From the NCBI GenBank assembly GCA_023386835.1, contig JAEWIY010000171.1, positions 1 through 43,304 on the forward strand: a stretch of 43,304 bases of DNA, written 5' to 3'. This document shows positions 36,348 through 43,304 of this stretch, one piece after another (the first letter of the stretch is position 1; each line of letters opens with the position of its first letter). Under the pieces are notes generated by a model. The model was not told the DNA's origin and did not search any database. It saw only the letters and a program-made list of their open reading frames with translations. The stretch comes from Verrucomicrobiota bacterium. Lineage in GTDB: Bacteria; Verrucomicrobiota; Verrucomicrobiia; Opitutales; Opitutaceae. A program made the translations under genes and the position numbers.

Positions 36348-38582
36348 ATGAGCGCGTCCGCTTCTCCAGCCTTTCACCGGTCGACGCTGCCTTGGTGGAT
36401 TGAGAAGATTGCGGTCGGGATCGCACGCTGCCTCTACGCCGTGCGATCGCGCGGCGCGGAGCAATTACCGGCCGGCGGCGCCCTCATCCTGGCGAACCAC
36501 CTGTCGTACGTCGATGTCGTCGCGCTGCAACTGGCCTGCCCGCGTCCGCTGCGTTTCGTCGGACACGAGTCGCTGGCGCAGCACAGCGCCTTTTTTCGCC
36601 TCTGGTACCGCCTGTCGGGCACCATTCCGGTCTCTCCCGAGAACGCTCTGACGACCACGCGGCGGGTGGTGGAGGCCCTGCGCCGCGGGGATCTGGTGTG
36701 CCTTTTCCCGGAAGGTGCGATTTCCCGCACCGGTCAGCTGATGAAGCTGCAGCGCGGTTACGAACTGATGGCGCGCAAGGCCGGCGTGCCGGTCGTGCCG
36801 GTGGCGCACGATGGGCTCTGGGGCTCGATCTTCTCGTTCTCGGGCAATCGGTATCTGTTCAAGTCGCCGCGATTGAAGCGGACCCACGTCTTTGTGGCTT
36901 GGGGAAAACCGATCCCGCCGGAGCAGGCTGATGCCGCGCGCGTTCGCCAAGAGTTGCTGGATCTCGGCTGCGCGGCCTTCGAGGAGCGGCCGCAGCTCAA
37001 ACGCCATCTCGGCCGCGAGATCGTGCGCGCGCTCGCACGGCGGCCGGGCCGGGTTGAGTTTATCGATCGCACGGCAGACCGCCGGCCGCTCAAGGCCGGG
37101 CAACTGCTCGCCGCGGCGGCGGCCCTGGCGCGCCACATCCAGCGAACCGTGCCCGAGCGGCGCGTCGGGATCGTACTGCCGCCGGGTGCGGGAGCGACCA
37201 TCGCGAACCTGGCGGTGGTTTGCGCAGGCAAGATTCCCGTGAACCTCAACTTCACCGCCGGACGTGCCGCGATTGAAGCGAGCCTGCGCCTGGGCGAGAT
37301 CTCGACGGTGTTGTCAGCCGACGCCGTGCGCGAGAAGGTGAAGGACTTCCCGTGGCCGGAGAAGACGCTCGACCTGCGCCGGGTCATGACGGAGATGGGC
37401 GGCAAACGGGCGGTGTTGCCCTGGTTGCTCGCGGCGTGGCTGCTGCCCAATCAATGGCTCGCCAACCTGCTGCGGCTGCCGCGTCGCGGCGATCGTGAGG
37501 AGGCCGGCCTCTTGTTCACCAGCGGCAGTTCGGGCGAACCGAAGGGTGTGGTGCTGACGCATCGCAACATCCTCGCGAACTGCTGGCAGATTTCCTCGCT
37601 CTCGATCCTGCCGGATACGGCGTCGATCATCGCCTGTCTGCCGATCTTCCATTCCTTCGGATTCACGGTGACGCTCTGGTACCCCATGCTGCGGGGTTGC
37701 CGCGTGATCTCGGTGCCGAGTCCGTTGGATACCCGCCGGATTGTGGATGCGATCCGCGAGGAGGAGGGCACCGTGCTGGTGGGTGCGCCGACGTTCCTGC
37801 GGCCATTCCTCAAGCGGGCGGAATCGGCGGACTTGCGCTCCCTCGACCTGGTCGTCTCCGGTGCGGAGAAGATGCCGATGGACCTCTACGAGGGCTTCCA
37901 CACCCAGTTTCATATCGAGATCATGCAGGGCTACGGACTGACGGAGACGACTCCGGTCTCGAACGTGAACCAACCAGATCCACCTGTGCCGACCGAGACG
38001 GCGCAGCCGCAGCCCGGCAAACGCCTTGGCTCTGTCGGGCGCATGCTGCCTGGCATGACCGCGCGTATTCTGGATCCCGATACGGGGGCGGAGCTGGCGG
38101 CGACCGCGCAGGGCATCGTGGCGTTCCGTGGAGCCAACGTCTTCGGTGGGTACCTGAAGGATTCGGAGAAAACGGCGGCGGCGTTCCGCGACGGCTGGTT
38201 TGTCACCGGCGACCTCGGGCGCTTTGACGACGATGGGTTTCTGTTCATCGAGGGTCGCCTGACGCGCTTCTCCAAGATCGGCGGCGAGATGGTGCCACAC
38301 GGAACCGTGGAGCAGCGGATCATCGAGGCGTTGGACCTCGATCAGAGTGAAGGCTATGTCATTGCGGTCGCGGGCGTCCCCGATCCGAGCAAGGGTGAGG
38401 CGCTGGTCCTGCTGACCACAATGGATGTCGCGCCCGACGAATTGCGGGAGAAGTTGCTCGAACGCGGCCTGCCCAACCTGTGGATCCCACGCATCATCAA
38501 AAAGGTGCCGCAGATCCCCGTCCTCGGAACGGGCAAACTCGACCTGAAGGGCTGCAAGACCCTGGCTGCGAGCGCGGTTTAG
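36348..38582 (+). CDS. aas: 1-acyl-glycerol-3-phosphate acyltransferase / acyl-ACP synthetase fusion (Aas-like)
   Basis: A 744-residue two-domain protein. The N-terminal PlsC-type acyltransferase (about 15-215) has the catalytic H51-x4-D56 in NHLSYVD and the substrate motif FPEGAISRTG. The C-terminal AMP-forming ligase (about 240-735) has the nucleotide loop LFTSGSSGEPKGVVLTH (about 388-404), GYGLTETTPV, TGDLGRFDDDGFLFIEGR and the catalytic lysine region GTGKLDLKG. E. coli Aas, of similar length, re-acylates lysophosphatidylethanolamine with acyl-ACP made in the same protein, so membrane phospholipid repair is the likely role. No membrane helices of the LplT type are fused to it. It follows the DUF2339 gene closely and ends the plus-strand run. 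Confidence 0.88.
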   Translation: MSASASPAFHRSTLPWWIEKIAVGIARCLYAVRSRGAEQLPAGGALILANHLSYVDVVALQLACPRPLRFVGHESLAQHSAFFRLWYRLSGTIPVSPENALTTTRRVVEALRRGDLVCLFPEGAISRTGQLMKLQRGYELMARKAGVPVVPVAHDGLWGSIFSFSGNRYLFKSPRLKRTHVFVAWGKPIPPEQADAARVRQELLDLGCAAFEERPQLKRHLGREIVRALARRPGRVEFIDRTADRRPLKAGQLLAAAAALARHIQRTVPERRVGIVLPPGAGATIANLAVVCAGKIPVNLNFTAGRAAIEASLRLGEISTVLSADAVREKVKDFPWPEKTLDLRRVMTEMGGKRAVLPWLLAAWLLPNQWLANLLRLPRRGDREEAGLLFTSGSSGEPKGVVLTHRNILANCWQISSLSILPDTASIIACLPIFHSFGFTVTLWYPMLRGCRVISVPSPLDTRRIVDAIREEEGTVLVGAPTFLRPFLKRAESADLRSLDLVVSGAEKMPMDLYEGFHTQFHIEIMQGYGLTETTPVSNVNQPDPPVPTETAQPQPGKRLGSVGRMLPGMTARILDPDTGAELAATAQGIVAFRGANVFGGYLKDSEKTAAAFRDGWFVTGDLGRFDDDGFLFIEGRLTRFSKIGGEMVPHGTVEQRIIEALDLDQSEGYVIAVAGVPDPSKGEALVLLTTMDVAPDELREKLLERGLPNLWIPRIIKKVPQIPVLGTGKLDLKGCKTLAASAV

Positions 38583-38646
38583 TGCTTCGTCGATTGCCGC
38601 GCGCCTTTACGCGTCGGACCCGTGGCGGCGGAAAAACCGGCCGACG

Positions 38647-38674
38647 TTGTCACAGCGGGATGGCTGGATAGACT
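38647..38674 (+). promoter_or_regulatory. Probable promoter of the double TonB-C gene
   Basis: TTGTCA (38647-38652) and TAGACT (38669-38674) are separated by 16 bases and lie about 60 bases before ATG 38737. The match is moderate (5/6 and 4/6). Confidence 0.4.
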
Positions 38675-38736
38675 GACTCGCTTCGATCGCTGACGGCCTG
38701 GCCCGGTGCCCGGCGGTCGAGGTGTCCACGTTCGTC

Positions 38737-39468
38737 ATGAAAACGCCGATACGGATCTGCCTCGCCGTGATTCTCGCGTCCGCCACCCCGAACCTCGTGG
38801 CGGAGTCCGCCACGCTGACAGGCACCGCGCTTCAGCCGATTCGCTTCAATCTGCCGGATTTTCCGATTCGCCTGCTGCACACGGGCGTACTGCAAGGCCA
38901 GGTGGAGCTGGTGTTCGAAGTGCGGCCGGATGGTTTGGTCAGCGACTGGTTGATCACCGCGTACACTCATCGTGAATTCGCCCGCGCGACCGAACGGGCC
39001 GTCAGCGGCTGGCGTTTTGAGCCGGGCGATGCGATTCATACGATCGATTTGTCTTTGCGCTTCGAGACTCGCGGGGTGGTGGTCCTGGTCCGGCAACTCG
39101 GCACACAGTCTGACCTTGAGAATCGTGAATTGGTGTTTCGTCCGTGTCCGCCCGCGGAGTTGGATCGACCGCCGCAACCGGTTCGCACGGTCAGTCCGGC
39201 GTATTCGCACCAGATGGCTGAGCGGGGGGGCACAGGCACTGTGCGTGTGCACTACTTCATCGATCAGGAAGGAAAAGTCCGGGTCCCGTTTCCGGAAGCC
39301 TCGGCGCATCCGTTGCTGGCCACCCTCGCCATCTCCGCGGTGAAGCAGTGGCAATTTGAGCCGCCGACCTGCCGCGGTCGCCCGACCATCGTGCGGGCCG
39401 AACAAGTCTTTCGCTTCCAGCCTACCACGGCGCGAGTCGGTGCCGTGGGCGCGGTCCCATCCGGTTGA
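38737..39468 (+). CDS. Secreted protein with two TonB C-terminal-type domains
   Basis: A 243-residue protein with a cleavable signal peptide (MKTPIRICLAVILASATPNLVAES; likely cut after VAE or LVA). Two copies of a TonB_C-like fold follow: about 47-110 (VLQGQVELVFEVRPDGLVSDW, FARATERAVSGWRFEPGD) and about 150-235 (GGTGTVRVHYFIDQEGKVRVPF, LATLAISAVKQWQFEPP). It lacks the N-terminal membrane anchor and Pro-rich spacer of a classical TonB, so it cannot work as one alone. It may be a periplasmic scaffold or a partner of energy-transducer complexes. ATG 38737 is preferred over GTG 38722. It converges on the glycosidase-like gene, leaving only six bases. Confidence 0.82.
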   Translation: MKTPIRICLAVILASATPNLVAESATLTGTALQPIRFNLPDFPIRLLHTGVLQGQVELVFEVRPDGLVSDWLITAYTHREFARATERAVSGWRFEPGDAIHTIDLSLRFETRGVVVLVRQLGTQSDLENRELVFRPCPPAELDRPPQPVRTVSPAYSHQMAERGGTGTVRVHYFIDQEGKVRVPFPEASAHPLLATLAISAVKQWQFEPPTCRGRPTIVRAEQVFRFQPTTARVGAVGAVPSG

Positions 39469-39474
39469 CGTGAT

Positions 39475-40890
39475 TCAGCGAATCAACAGCAGTGCCACGT
39501 CGCCGCCGTGGAGAGGGACATCAATGTCCAGCGCGTGAGCGCTTCCGTGTGACCGCGCGGAGATCGTGGAGCGGGCGGGGGCATACGCCGCTTCCAGAAG
39601 CTGCGCGCGGGGCCGATGAACACGCAGACGAAGCGTGGCGTGCCGCGGGTCGGATTCAGGCCCGGTGCGCGTGGGGCTGTCGGTCGCCGGCAGCCAGACC
39701 GCGACCAAGGCCCGACCGTCGACCAGTTCAAAGGCTCGATAATCCACCGGGACTTCGGGCGAGTTGAGGATGCTCACGAGTGCTGGGTTCACTCGAAACG
39801 GTTGCTCGAACAACCTCGTCAGTCGGCGATAGGTCTCCAGCGCGGGTTTGGGGCGGCCAGTCACGTCGAAGAGCCCGAGATGGAGATTGTTGTCGTCGCC
39901 GATGACCTCCTGCGACGGCGGCAGGTCGTTGATCCTGTACCACGCGAGCAACGACAGCCGTTCGGTCGCCAGCGCCACCACAAGCGTGCGCGCCAAGGCG
40001 GACGCCTGGGCCTCCATGGTGTGTTCCGTGTCATAATTGGGCCGATACACTTCCGAGGTTTGGGCCGAGTTGCCGCGGGAACTGTAGCCGACTTCCGCCA
40101 TCCAGAGCGGCTCACCTTCACCATGCGCGGCAATGATCTCCGCGGCCTCCGAGAGGTAGTTCGGCAGGGTCTCGATCGCGTCGGCGTGCCACGTTTCGAA
40201 GTAGCTGTGCACGTTCACCACATCGATCGCGGGTGCGATCGCATGATCCTCCAGAAGGTCGCGCAGGAACGACAGATTCCAGGCGAGTCCGCCCAGCACG
40301 ACCTCTGCATCGGGATCACCTTGTCGCACGCCGTCGCTGCCCGCGCGCACCAGCGCGGCGAATTCCTCCGTATCACCGGTCCAATAGGCGGGATTGTCGG
40401 GCTCGTTCCACAATTCCCACGAGTCGATCCAGCGGCCGTAGCGCGCCGTGAGGGCAGCGACAAACCTTCGAAAATCCTCCGGGTCGCGGGGCGGGCTGCG
40501 CCAGAAGTTCTCGCCGCCATCCTGCGCAGCCCACTGCGGCGTGTAACACACGTACGGGATCAATCGCAGCCCATGCCGCTCCACCGCGATCGGCACGAAC
40601 TGGTCCCAGAAACTCCAGTCGTAGACCCCGCGTTCCGGTTCCATCGCGTCCCAGCCAAAGGCAATGCGCAGCACGCGGGCGCCGGACACTCTGGCCCGTT
40701 GCAGATCCCGCTCGGCGGCCTGGAGGGTGCGCGTCTCCTCGGGATAGTCCTCACACCATCCCAACGCCACCCGCTGCCAGGTTTTCGGCGGCGCAGACGC
40801 GGAGCGGACGGGTCCCGTCTGACAACCGGCCACGGCCGCCAGCACGACCAACACAGGGAGGGCAACGAGGCGCAGCCGGCGTTTTGGCAT
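39475..40890 (-). CDS. Clan-A glycoside hydrolase-like lipoprotein (GH39/GH5-like)
   Basis: A 471-residue exported lipoprotein: MPKRRLRLVALPVLVVLAAVAGC gives the lipidated C23. The following TIM-barrel has the two carboxylates of clan GH-A: E163 in SWELWNEPDN as acid/base and E266 in LWMAEVGYSS as nucleophile. Supporting signs are VLRIAFGWDAMEPERGVYDW near the first strands and DVVNVHSYFE. A C-terminal beta domain (about 375-471) follows. The arrangement is closest to GH39-like and other 'cellulase family' glycosidases; substrate specificity cannot be read from the sequence. The start is followed upstream by a strong palindrome (40950-40976) over the likely -35 region, with GATAAA on the minus strand at 40929-40934 as a -10, so the gene is probably under a specific repressor. 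Confidence 0.85.
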   Translation of the reverse strand: MPKRRLRLVALPVLVVLAAVAGCQTGPVRSASAPPKTWQRVALGWCEDYPEETRTLQAAERDLQRARVSGARVLRIAFGWDAMEPERGVYDWSFWDQFVPIAVERHGLRLIPYVCYTPQWAAQDGGENFWRSPPRDPEDFRRFVAALTARYGRWIDSWELWNEPDNPAYWTGDTEEFAALVRAGSDGVRQGDPDAEVVLGGLAWNLSFLRDLLEDHAIAPAIDVVNVHSYFETWHADAIETLPNYLSEAAEIIAAHGEGEPLWMAEVGYSSRGNSAQTSEVYRPNYDTEHTMEAQASALARTLVVALATERLSLLAWYRINDLPPSQEVIGDDNNLHLGLFDVTGRPKPALETYRRLTRLFEQPFRVNPALVSILNSPEVPVDYRAFELVDGRALVAVWLPATDSPTRTGPESDPRHATLRLRVHRPRAQLLEAAYAPARSTISARSHGSAHALDIDVPLHGGDVALLLIR

Positions 40891-40949
40891 GCGACTTAGT
40901 ACCGGGCAGCTCCGAATGGCTCCGCGCCTTTATCGGCCGAGGCCGAGCC

Positions 40950-40976
40950 CGCTTGTCACTTAATACGTGACAAGCG
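40950..40976. promoter_or_regulatory. Perfect 10-bp inverted repeat, candidate operator of the glycosidase gene
   Basis: CGCTTGTCAC, spacer TTAATAC, GTGACAAGCG. It lies 60 bases upstream of the glycosidase-like lipoprotein start and beyond the kinase terminator. It has no T-tract. The TTGTCAC...GTGACAA form is typical of a site for a dimeric repressor such as a GntR- or TetR-type protein; the regulator is not in the window. Confidence 0.65.
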
Positions 40977-41005
40977 CGGCCGGCGGCCAGCGGCCGGCGG
41001 CGGGC

Positions 41006-41036
41006 AAAAAAAAGCCGCGCCCAGTGCGGGCGCGGC
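41006..41036 (-). terminator. Intrinsic terminator of the dehydrogenase-kinase operon (minus strand)
   Basis: On the minus strand GCCGCGCCC and GGGCGCGGC form a stem around GCACT, followed by eight T (A-tract 41006-41013 on the plus strand). It lies about 20 bases after the kinase stop codon. Confidence 0.93.
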
Positions 41037-41057
41037 GTGGCGTGAAAGAAGGCAGGC

Positions 41058-42155
41058 TCAGCGGACGACGCGGGCGCCGCCACCGGAGATCTGCTTCTCG
41101 ACTTCCTTGCGCGTGGCCATCGACGTGTCGCCGGGCGTCGTCGAGGCCAGCGCACCGTGAGCAGCACCGTATTCAACGGCCTTTTGCGGGTCGTTGAATT
41201 CGAGGAAGCCGAACTGCAGGCCGGAGGCGAAGCTGTCACCGCCGCCCACGCGATCGAGGATCTCGAGCTCCGGATACTTGCGGCTCTCGTAGAACTTGCC
41301 GTCGTGCCAGAGGATCGCGCTCCAGTCGTTCTTCGTCGCGGTGATCACGCGGCGCAGTGTCGTGGCGGCGACCTTGAAGTTCGGGAACTCCTTCACCGCG
41401 GTCTCGATCATGCTCTTGAACGCGTCGGTCTCGATCGTGGAGATGTTGTGGTCGACTCCCTTCACCTCAAAGCCGAGCGACGCGGTGAAGTCTTCCTCGT
41501 TGCCGATCATGACGTCGACGTACTTGGCGATCTCGCGGTTGACCTCCTGGGCCTTCTTCAGGCCGCCGATGGTCTTCCAAAGCGATGGGCGGTAGTTGAG
41601 ATCATAGGACACGATCGTGCCGTGCCGGTTGGCGGCCTTGACGGCCTCCACGGTGAGCGCCGCCGTGCTCTCGGACAGTGCGGCGAAGATGCCGCCGGTA
41701 TGGAACCAGCGCACGCCGAGCTTACCGAAGATGTGATCCCAATCGAAGTCGCCCGGCTTGAGCTGGGAGGCGGCGGTGTTGCCGCGGTCCGGGACGCCGA
41801 CCGCGCCGCGGACGCCGAAGCCGCGCTCGGTGAAGTTCAATCCGTTGCGCACGCTGCGGCCGATGCCGTCGTCCTCGCGCCACTTGATGAAGTCGGTCGC
41901 GACGCCGCCTTGCATGATGAAGTCTTCCACCAGGTGGCCGACTTCATTGTCGACGAAGGCGGTGCAGACCGCGGTCTTGAGGCCGAAGCATTTCCGGAGG
42001 CCGCGCGACGTGTTGTATTCACCGCCGCCCTCCCAGACGGTGAAGTGGCGGGCCGTGCGGACGCGGCCTTCACCGGGATCGAGGCGCAGCATGACCTCGC
42101 CGAGCGAGATCTGGCTGTACTGGCATTCAGCGGCAGGGCGAATTTTGAGGCTCAT
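41058..42155 (-). CDS. PfkB-family sugar kinase, probable 2-keto-3-deoxygluconate kinase (KdgK-like)
   Basis: A 365-residue ribokinase-fold enzyme. Family signs are GEVMLRLDPGEG near the N-terminus, the substrate loop GGGEYNTSRGLRKCFG, VSYDLNYRPSLWK, and the anion-hole/catalytic loop GGGDSFASG with D307 as the base. The DxNxRPxLW motif and overall pattern fit KDG kinases, which phosphorylate 2-keto-3-deoxygluconate from uronate or pectin breakdown. However, it is about 50 residues longer than typical KdgK, so another sugar acid is possible. ATG 42155 gives MSLKIRPAAECQ; the frame open upstream belongs to the preceding gene's region. It follows the dehydrogenase gene by 19 bases. Confidence 0.87.
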   Translation of the reverse strand: MSLKIRPAAECQYSQISLGEVMLRLDPGEGRVRTARHFTVWEGGGEYNTSRGLRKCFGLKTAVCTAFVDNEVGHLVEDFIMQGGVATDFIKWREDDGIGRSVRNGLNFTERGFGVRGAVGVPDRGNTAASQLKPGDFDWDHIFGKLGVRWFHTGGIFAALSESTAALTVEAVKAANRHGTIVSYDLNYRPSLWKTIGGLKKAQEVNREIAKYVDVMIGNEEDFTASLGFEVKGVDHNISTIETDAFKSMIETAVKEFPNFKVAATTLRRVITATKNDWSAILWHDGKFYESRKYPELEILDRVGGGDSFASGLQFGFLEFNDPQKAVEYGAAHGALASTTPGDTSMATRKEVEKQISGGGARVVR

Positions 42156-42174
42156 GGTGAGAGAAAAAGGGGAA

Positions 42175-43269
42175 TCAGGGTTGCACGGTACGCAGCGCGG
42201 CGAGGTCCCAGGCGGGCTGTCCGGCTTCGGCGGCGATTTCGTTGAACGCTTCGATCTCGGCCCTGGAGAAGAGCAGGCCACCAGCGGCGGCGCACTTCTT
42301 GGCCCATTCGGCTTCGATCTGACCGGGGACGATGCAGCTTTCGTTGCCGTGTCCGAGCACATCCTGGAGCACCGCTTTCACGTTCTCCGACTGCGAGCGG
42401 CCCTTGGCAAACGCGCCGCCGCTGATCGCATCCGGATGAATCACCTGGAAGTAGAACGCGCAGGTGTGCTTGTCGCCGTCGTCTGCCCAGCGGCTGCGCA
42501 ACGTCGGCAGCGAACCGCCGATGAAGCCGGCCACGATTTCGTTGATCAACGAGAGGCCGTAGCCCTTGTGGGCGCCGAACGGAAGCAGCGAGACGGCGGC
42601 GTTCGGGTCGGTGGTGGGATTGCCATCCTTGTCGACCGCGGCCATCGGTGGCAGCGACTTGCCCTCGCGCTTGAGCTGTTGCACGCGGCCCATCGCGATG
42701 ACCGACGTCGCCCAGTCGACGACGATCGGAAAACCGAGCGCCTCGGTCGTGGGAAAACCCCAGCTGTGCGGATTGGTGCCGAGGGTGGGGAACTTGCCAC
42801 CAAAGGGCACCACCTCGGCCAGCGCGGCCGTGCAGTTGGTGTAGGCGATGTAGCCGCGCTTGGCCGCCTCCATCACGTAGCCGCCGCCCCAGAGGTAATG
42901 GAACGCGTTGTCGACGACGACCGTGCCGGTGCCGTACTGGTCGGCGAGCTTGATCGCCGCATCCATGGCGCGATAGGCGGTCGACTGACCGAGCTTGCGG
43001 TTCGCGTTCCAGATCTTGGTGGCGGCGAAGCGCGAGGGGCGCTCCTCGATTTGCGCGCCCGGCACGCAGCCCTGCGAACCGGAGCCAAACAGGTGGTCGA
43101 GGTGCAGCGCCTTGATCGCGTTGTGTGTGCGGATGCCGTGGCGCGAGGCCTCGGCGCAGAAGCGGGCGCCTTCGGCCGCCTCATCGGCGTGGTAGCCACG
43201 TTTTTGATACGCAGCGGCGACCAGCGCGTTGTGCTGCTCGTCGGAAACGATGTAGTAGGTGTCGGGCAT
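42175..43269 (-). CDS. Malate/L-lactate dehydrogenase-family (Ldh_2) oxidoreductase
   Basis: A 364-residue NAD(P)-dependent 2-hydroxyacid dehydrogenase of the family that includes YiaK (2,3-diketo-L-gulonate reductase), ureidoglycolate and sulfolactate dehydrogenases. The catalytic histidine region EASRHGIRTHN (H44), PFGGKFPTLGTNPHSWGFPT, FPIVVDWATSVIAMGRVQ and GAHKGYGLSLINEIVAGFIGG are family features. Its neighbour, a KDG-type kinase, suggests oxidation or reduction of a sugar acid on the way to 2-keto-3-deoxygluconate. ATG 43269 (MPDTYYIVSDEQ) is preferred over ATG 43287, which would add MARALP. The operon may start beyond the window edge. Confidence 0.88.
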   Translation of the reverse strand: MPDTYYIVSDEQHNALVAAAYQKRGYHADEAAEGARFCAEASRHGIRTHNAIKALHLDHLFGSGSQGCVPGAQIEERPSRFAATKIWNANRKLGQSTAYRAMDAAIKLADQYGTGTVVVDNAFHYLWGGGYVMEAAKRGYIAYTNCTAALAEVVPFGGKFPTLGTNPHSWGFPTTEALGFPIVVDWATSVIAMGRVQQLKREGKSLPPMAAVDKDGNPTTDPNAAVSLLPFGAHKGYGLSLINEIVAGFIGGSLPTLRSRWADDGDKHTCAFYFQVIHPDAISGGAFAKGRSQSENVKAVLQDVLGHGNESCIVPGQIEAEWAKKCAAAGGLLFSRAEIEAFNEIAAEAGQPAWDLAALRTVQP

Positions 43270-43304
43270 GGGGAGGGCGCGCGCCACGGCGCGCCGGTTG
43301 AGAT

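Overview
The window is a GC-rich, gene-dense stretch of chromosome from a Gram-negative bacterium. It encodes lipoproteins with lipoboxes, a tripartite RND efflux pump, an AsmA-like envelope protein and TonB-type domains. Gene content (long-form HisG, the agmatine deiminase / N-carbamoylputrescine amidase route, a DUF4450-type secreted protein, an Aas-like fusion) is what I would expect of Verrucomicrobiota, most likely an Opitutaceae relative. That placement rests on family knowledge, not on a database search. No phage, insertion sequence, CRISPR array, tRNA or rRNA was seen.

Layout. 1-4739: the tail of a probable 5'-3' exonuclease, an orphan OmpR-type response regulator, then hisG divergent from it, followed by aguB-aguA and a small lipoprotein gene. 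4740-6731: rpsA with a palindromic leader and a clear terminator. 6812-15000 (minus strand): a large secreted DUF4450-like protein, a sigma-70 factor with its own terminator, an intergenic region with tandem palindromic repeats, and a tight glmS-trpE pair. 15063-21424: glgC, ychF (minus), rpsP, trmD-rplS without rimM, and transketolase, with intrinsic terminators after ychF, rpsP, rplS and tkt. 21471-28041: a cysteine-rich MarR regulator followed by membrane-fusion protein, RND permease and TolC-type genes. 28180-38582: an AsmA-like protein, then a tight set of an SMC-like ATPase, a possible 32-codon bridging ORF, a Toprim/DUF4276-like protein, a DUF2339 membrane protein and an acyltransferase/acyl-ACP synthetase fusion. 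38737-43269: a secreted double TonB-C protein, a clan-A glycosidase-like lipoprotein with a palindromic operator candidate, and a kinase-dehydrogenase pair that looks like sugar-acid catabolism.

Most of the window is housekeeping: translation, tRNA modification, cell-wall precursor, glycogen, histidine, tryptophan and polyamine synthesis. The most unusual parts are (i) the ATPase / small ORF / Toprim-like module with two ATGA junctions, (ii) an RND permease about 60 residues too long with apparently two extra membrane helices, (iii) several strong palindromes at regulatory positions, and (iv) a 23-bp tandem palindromic repeat after trpE.
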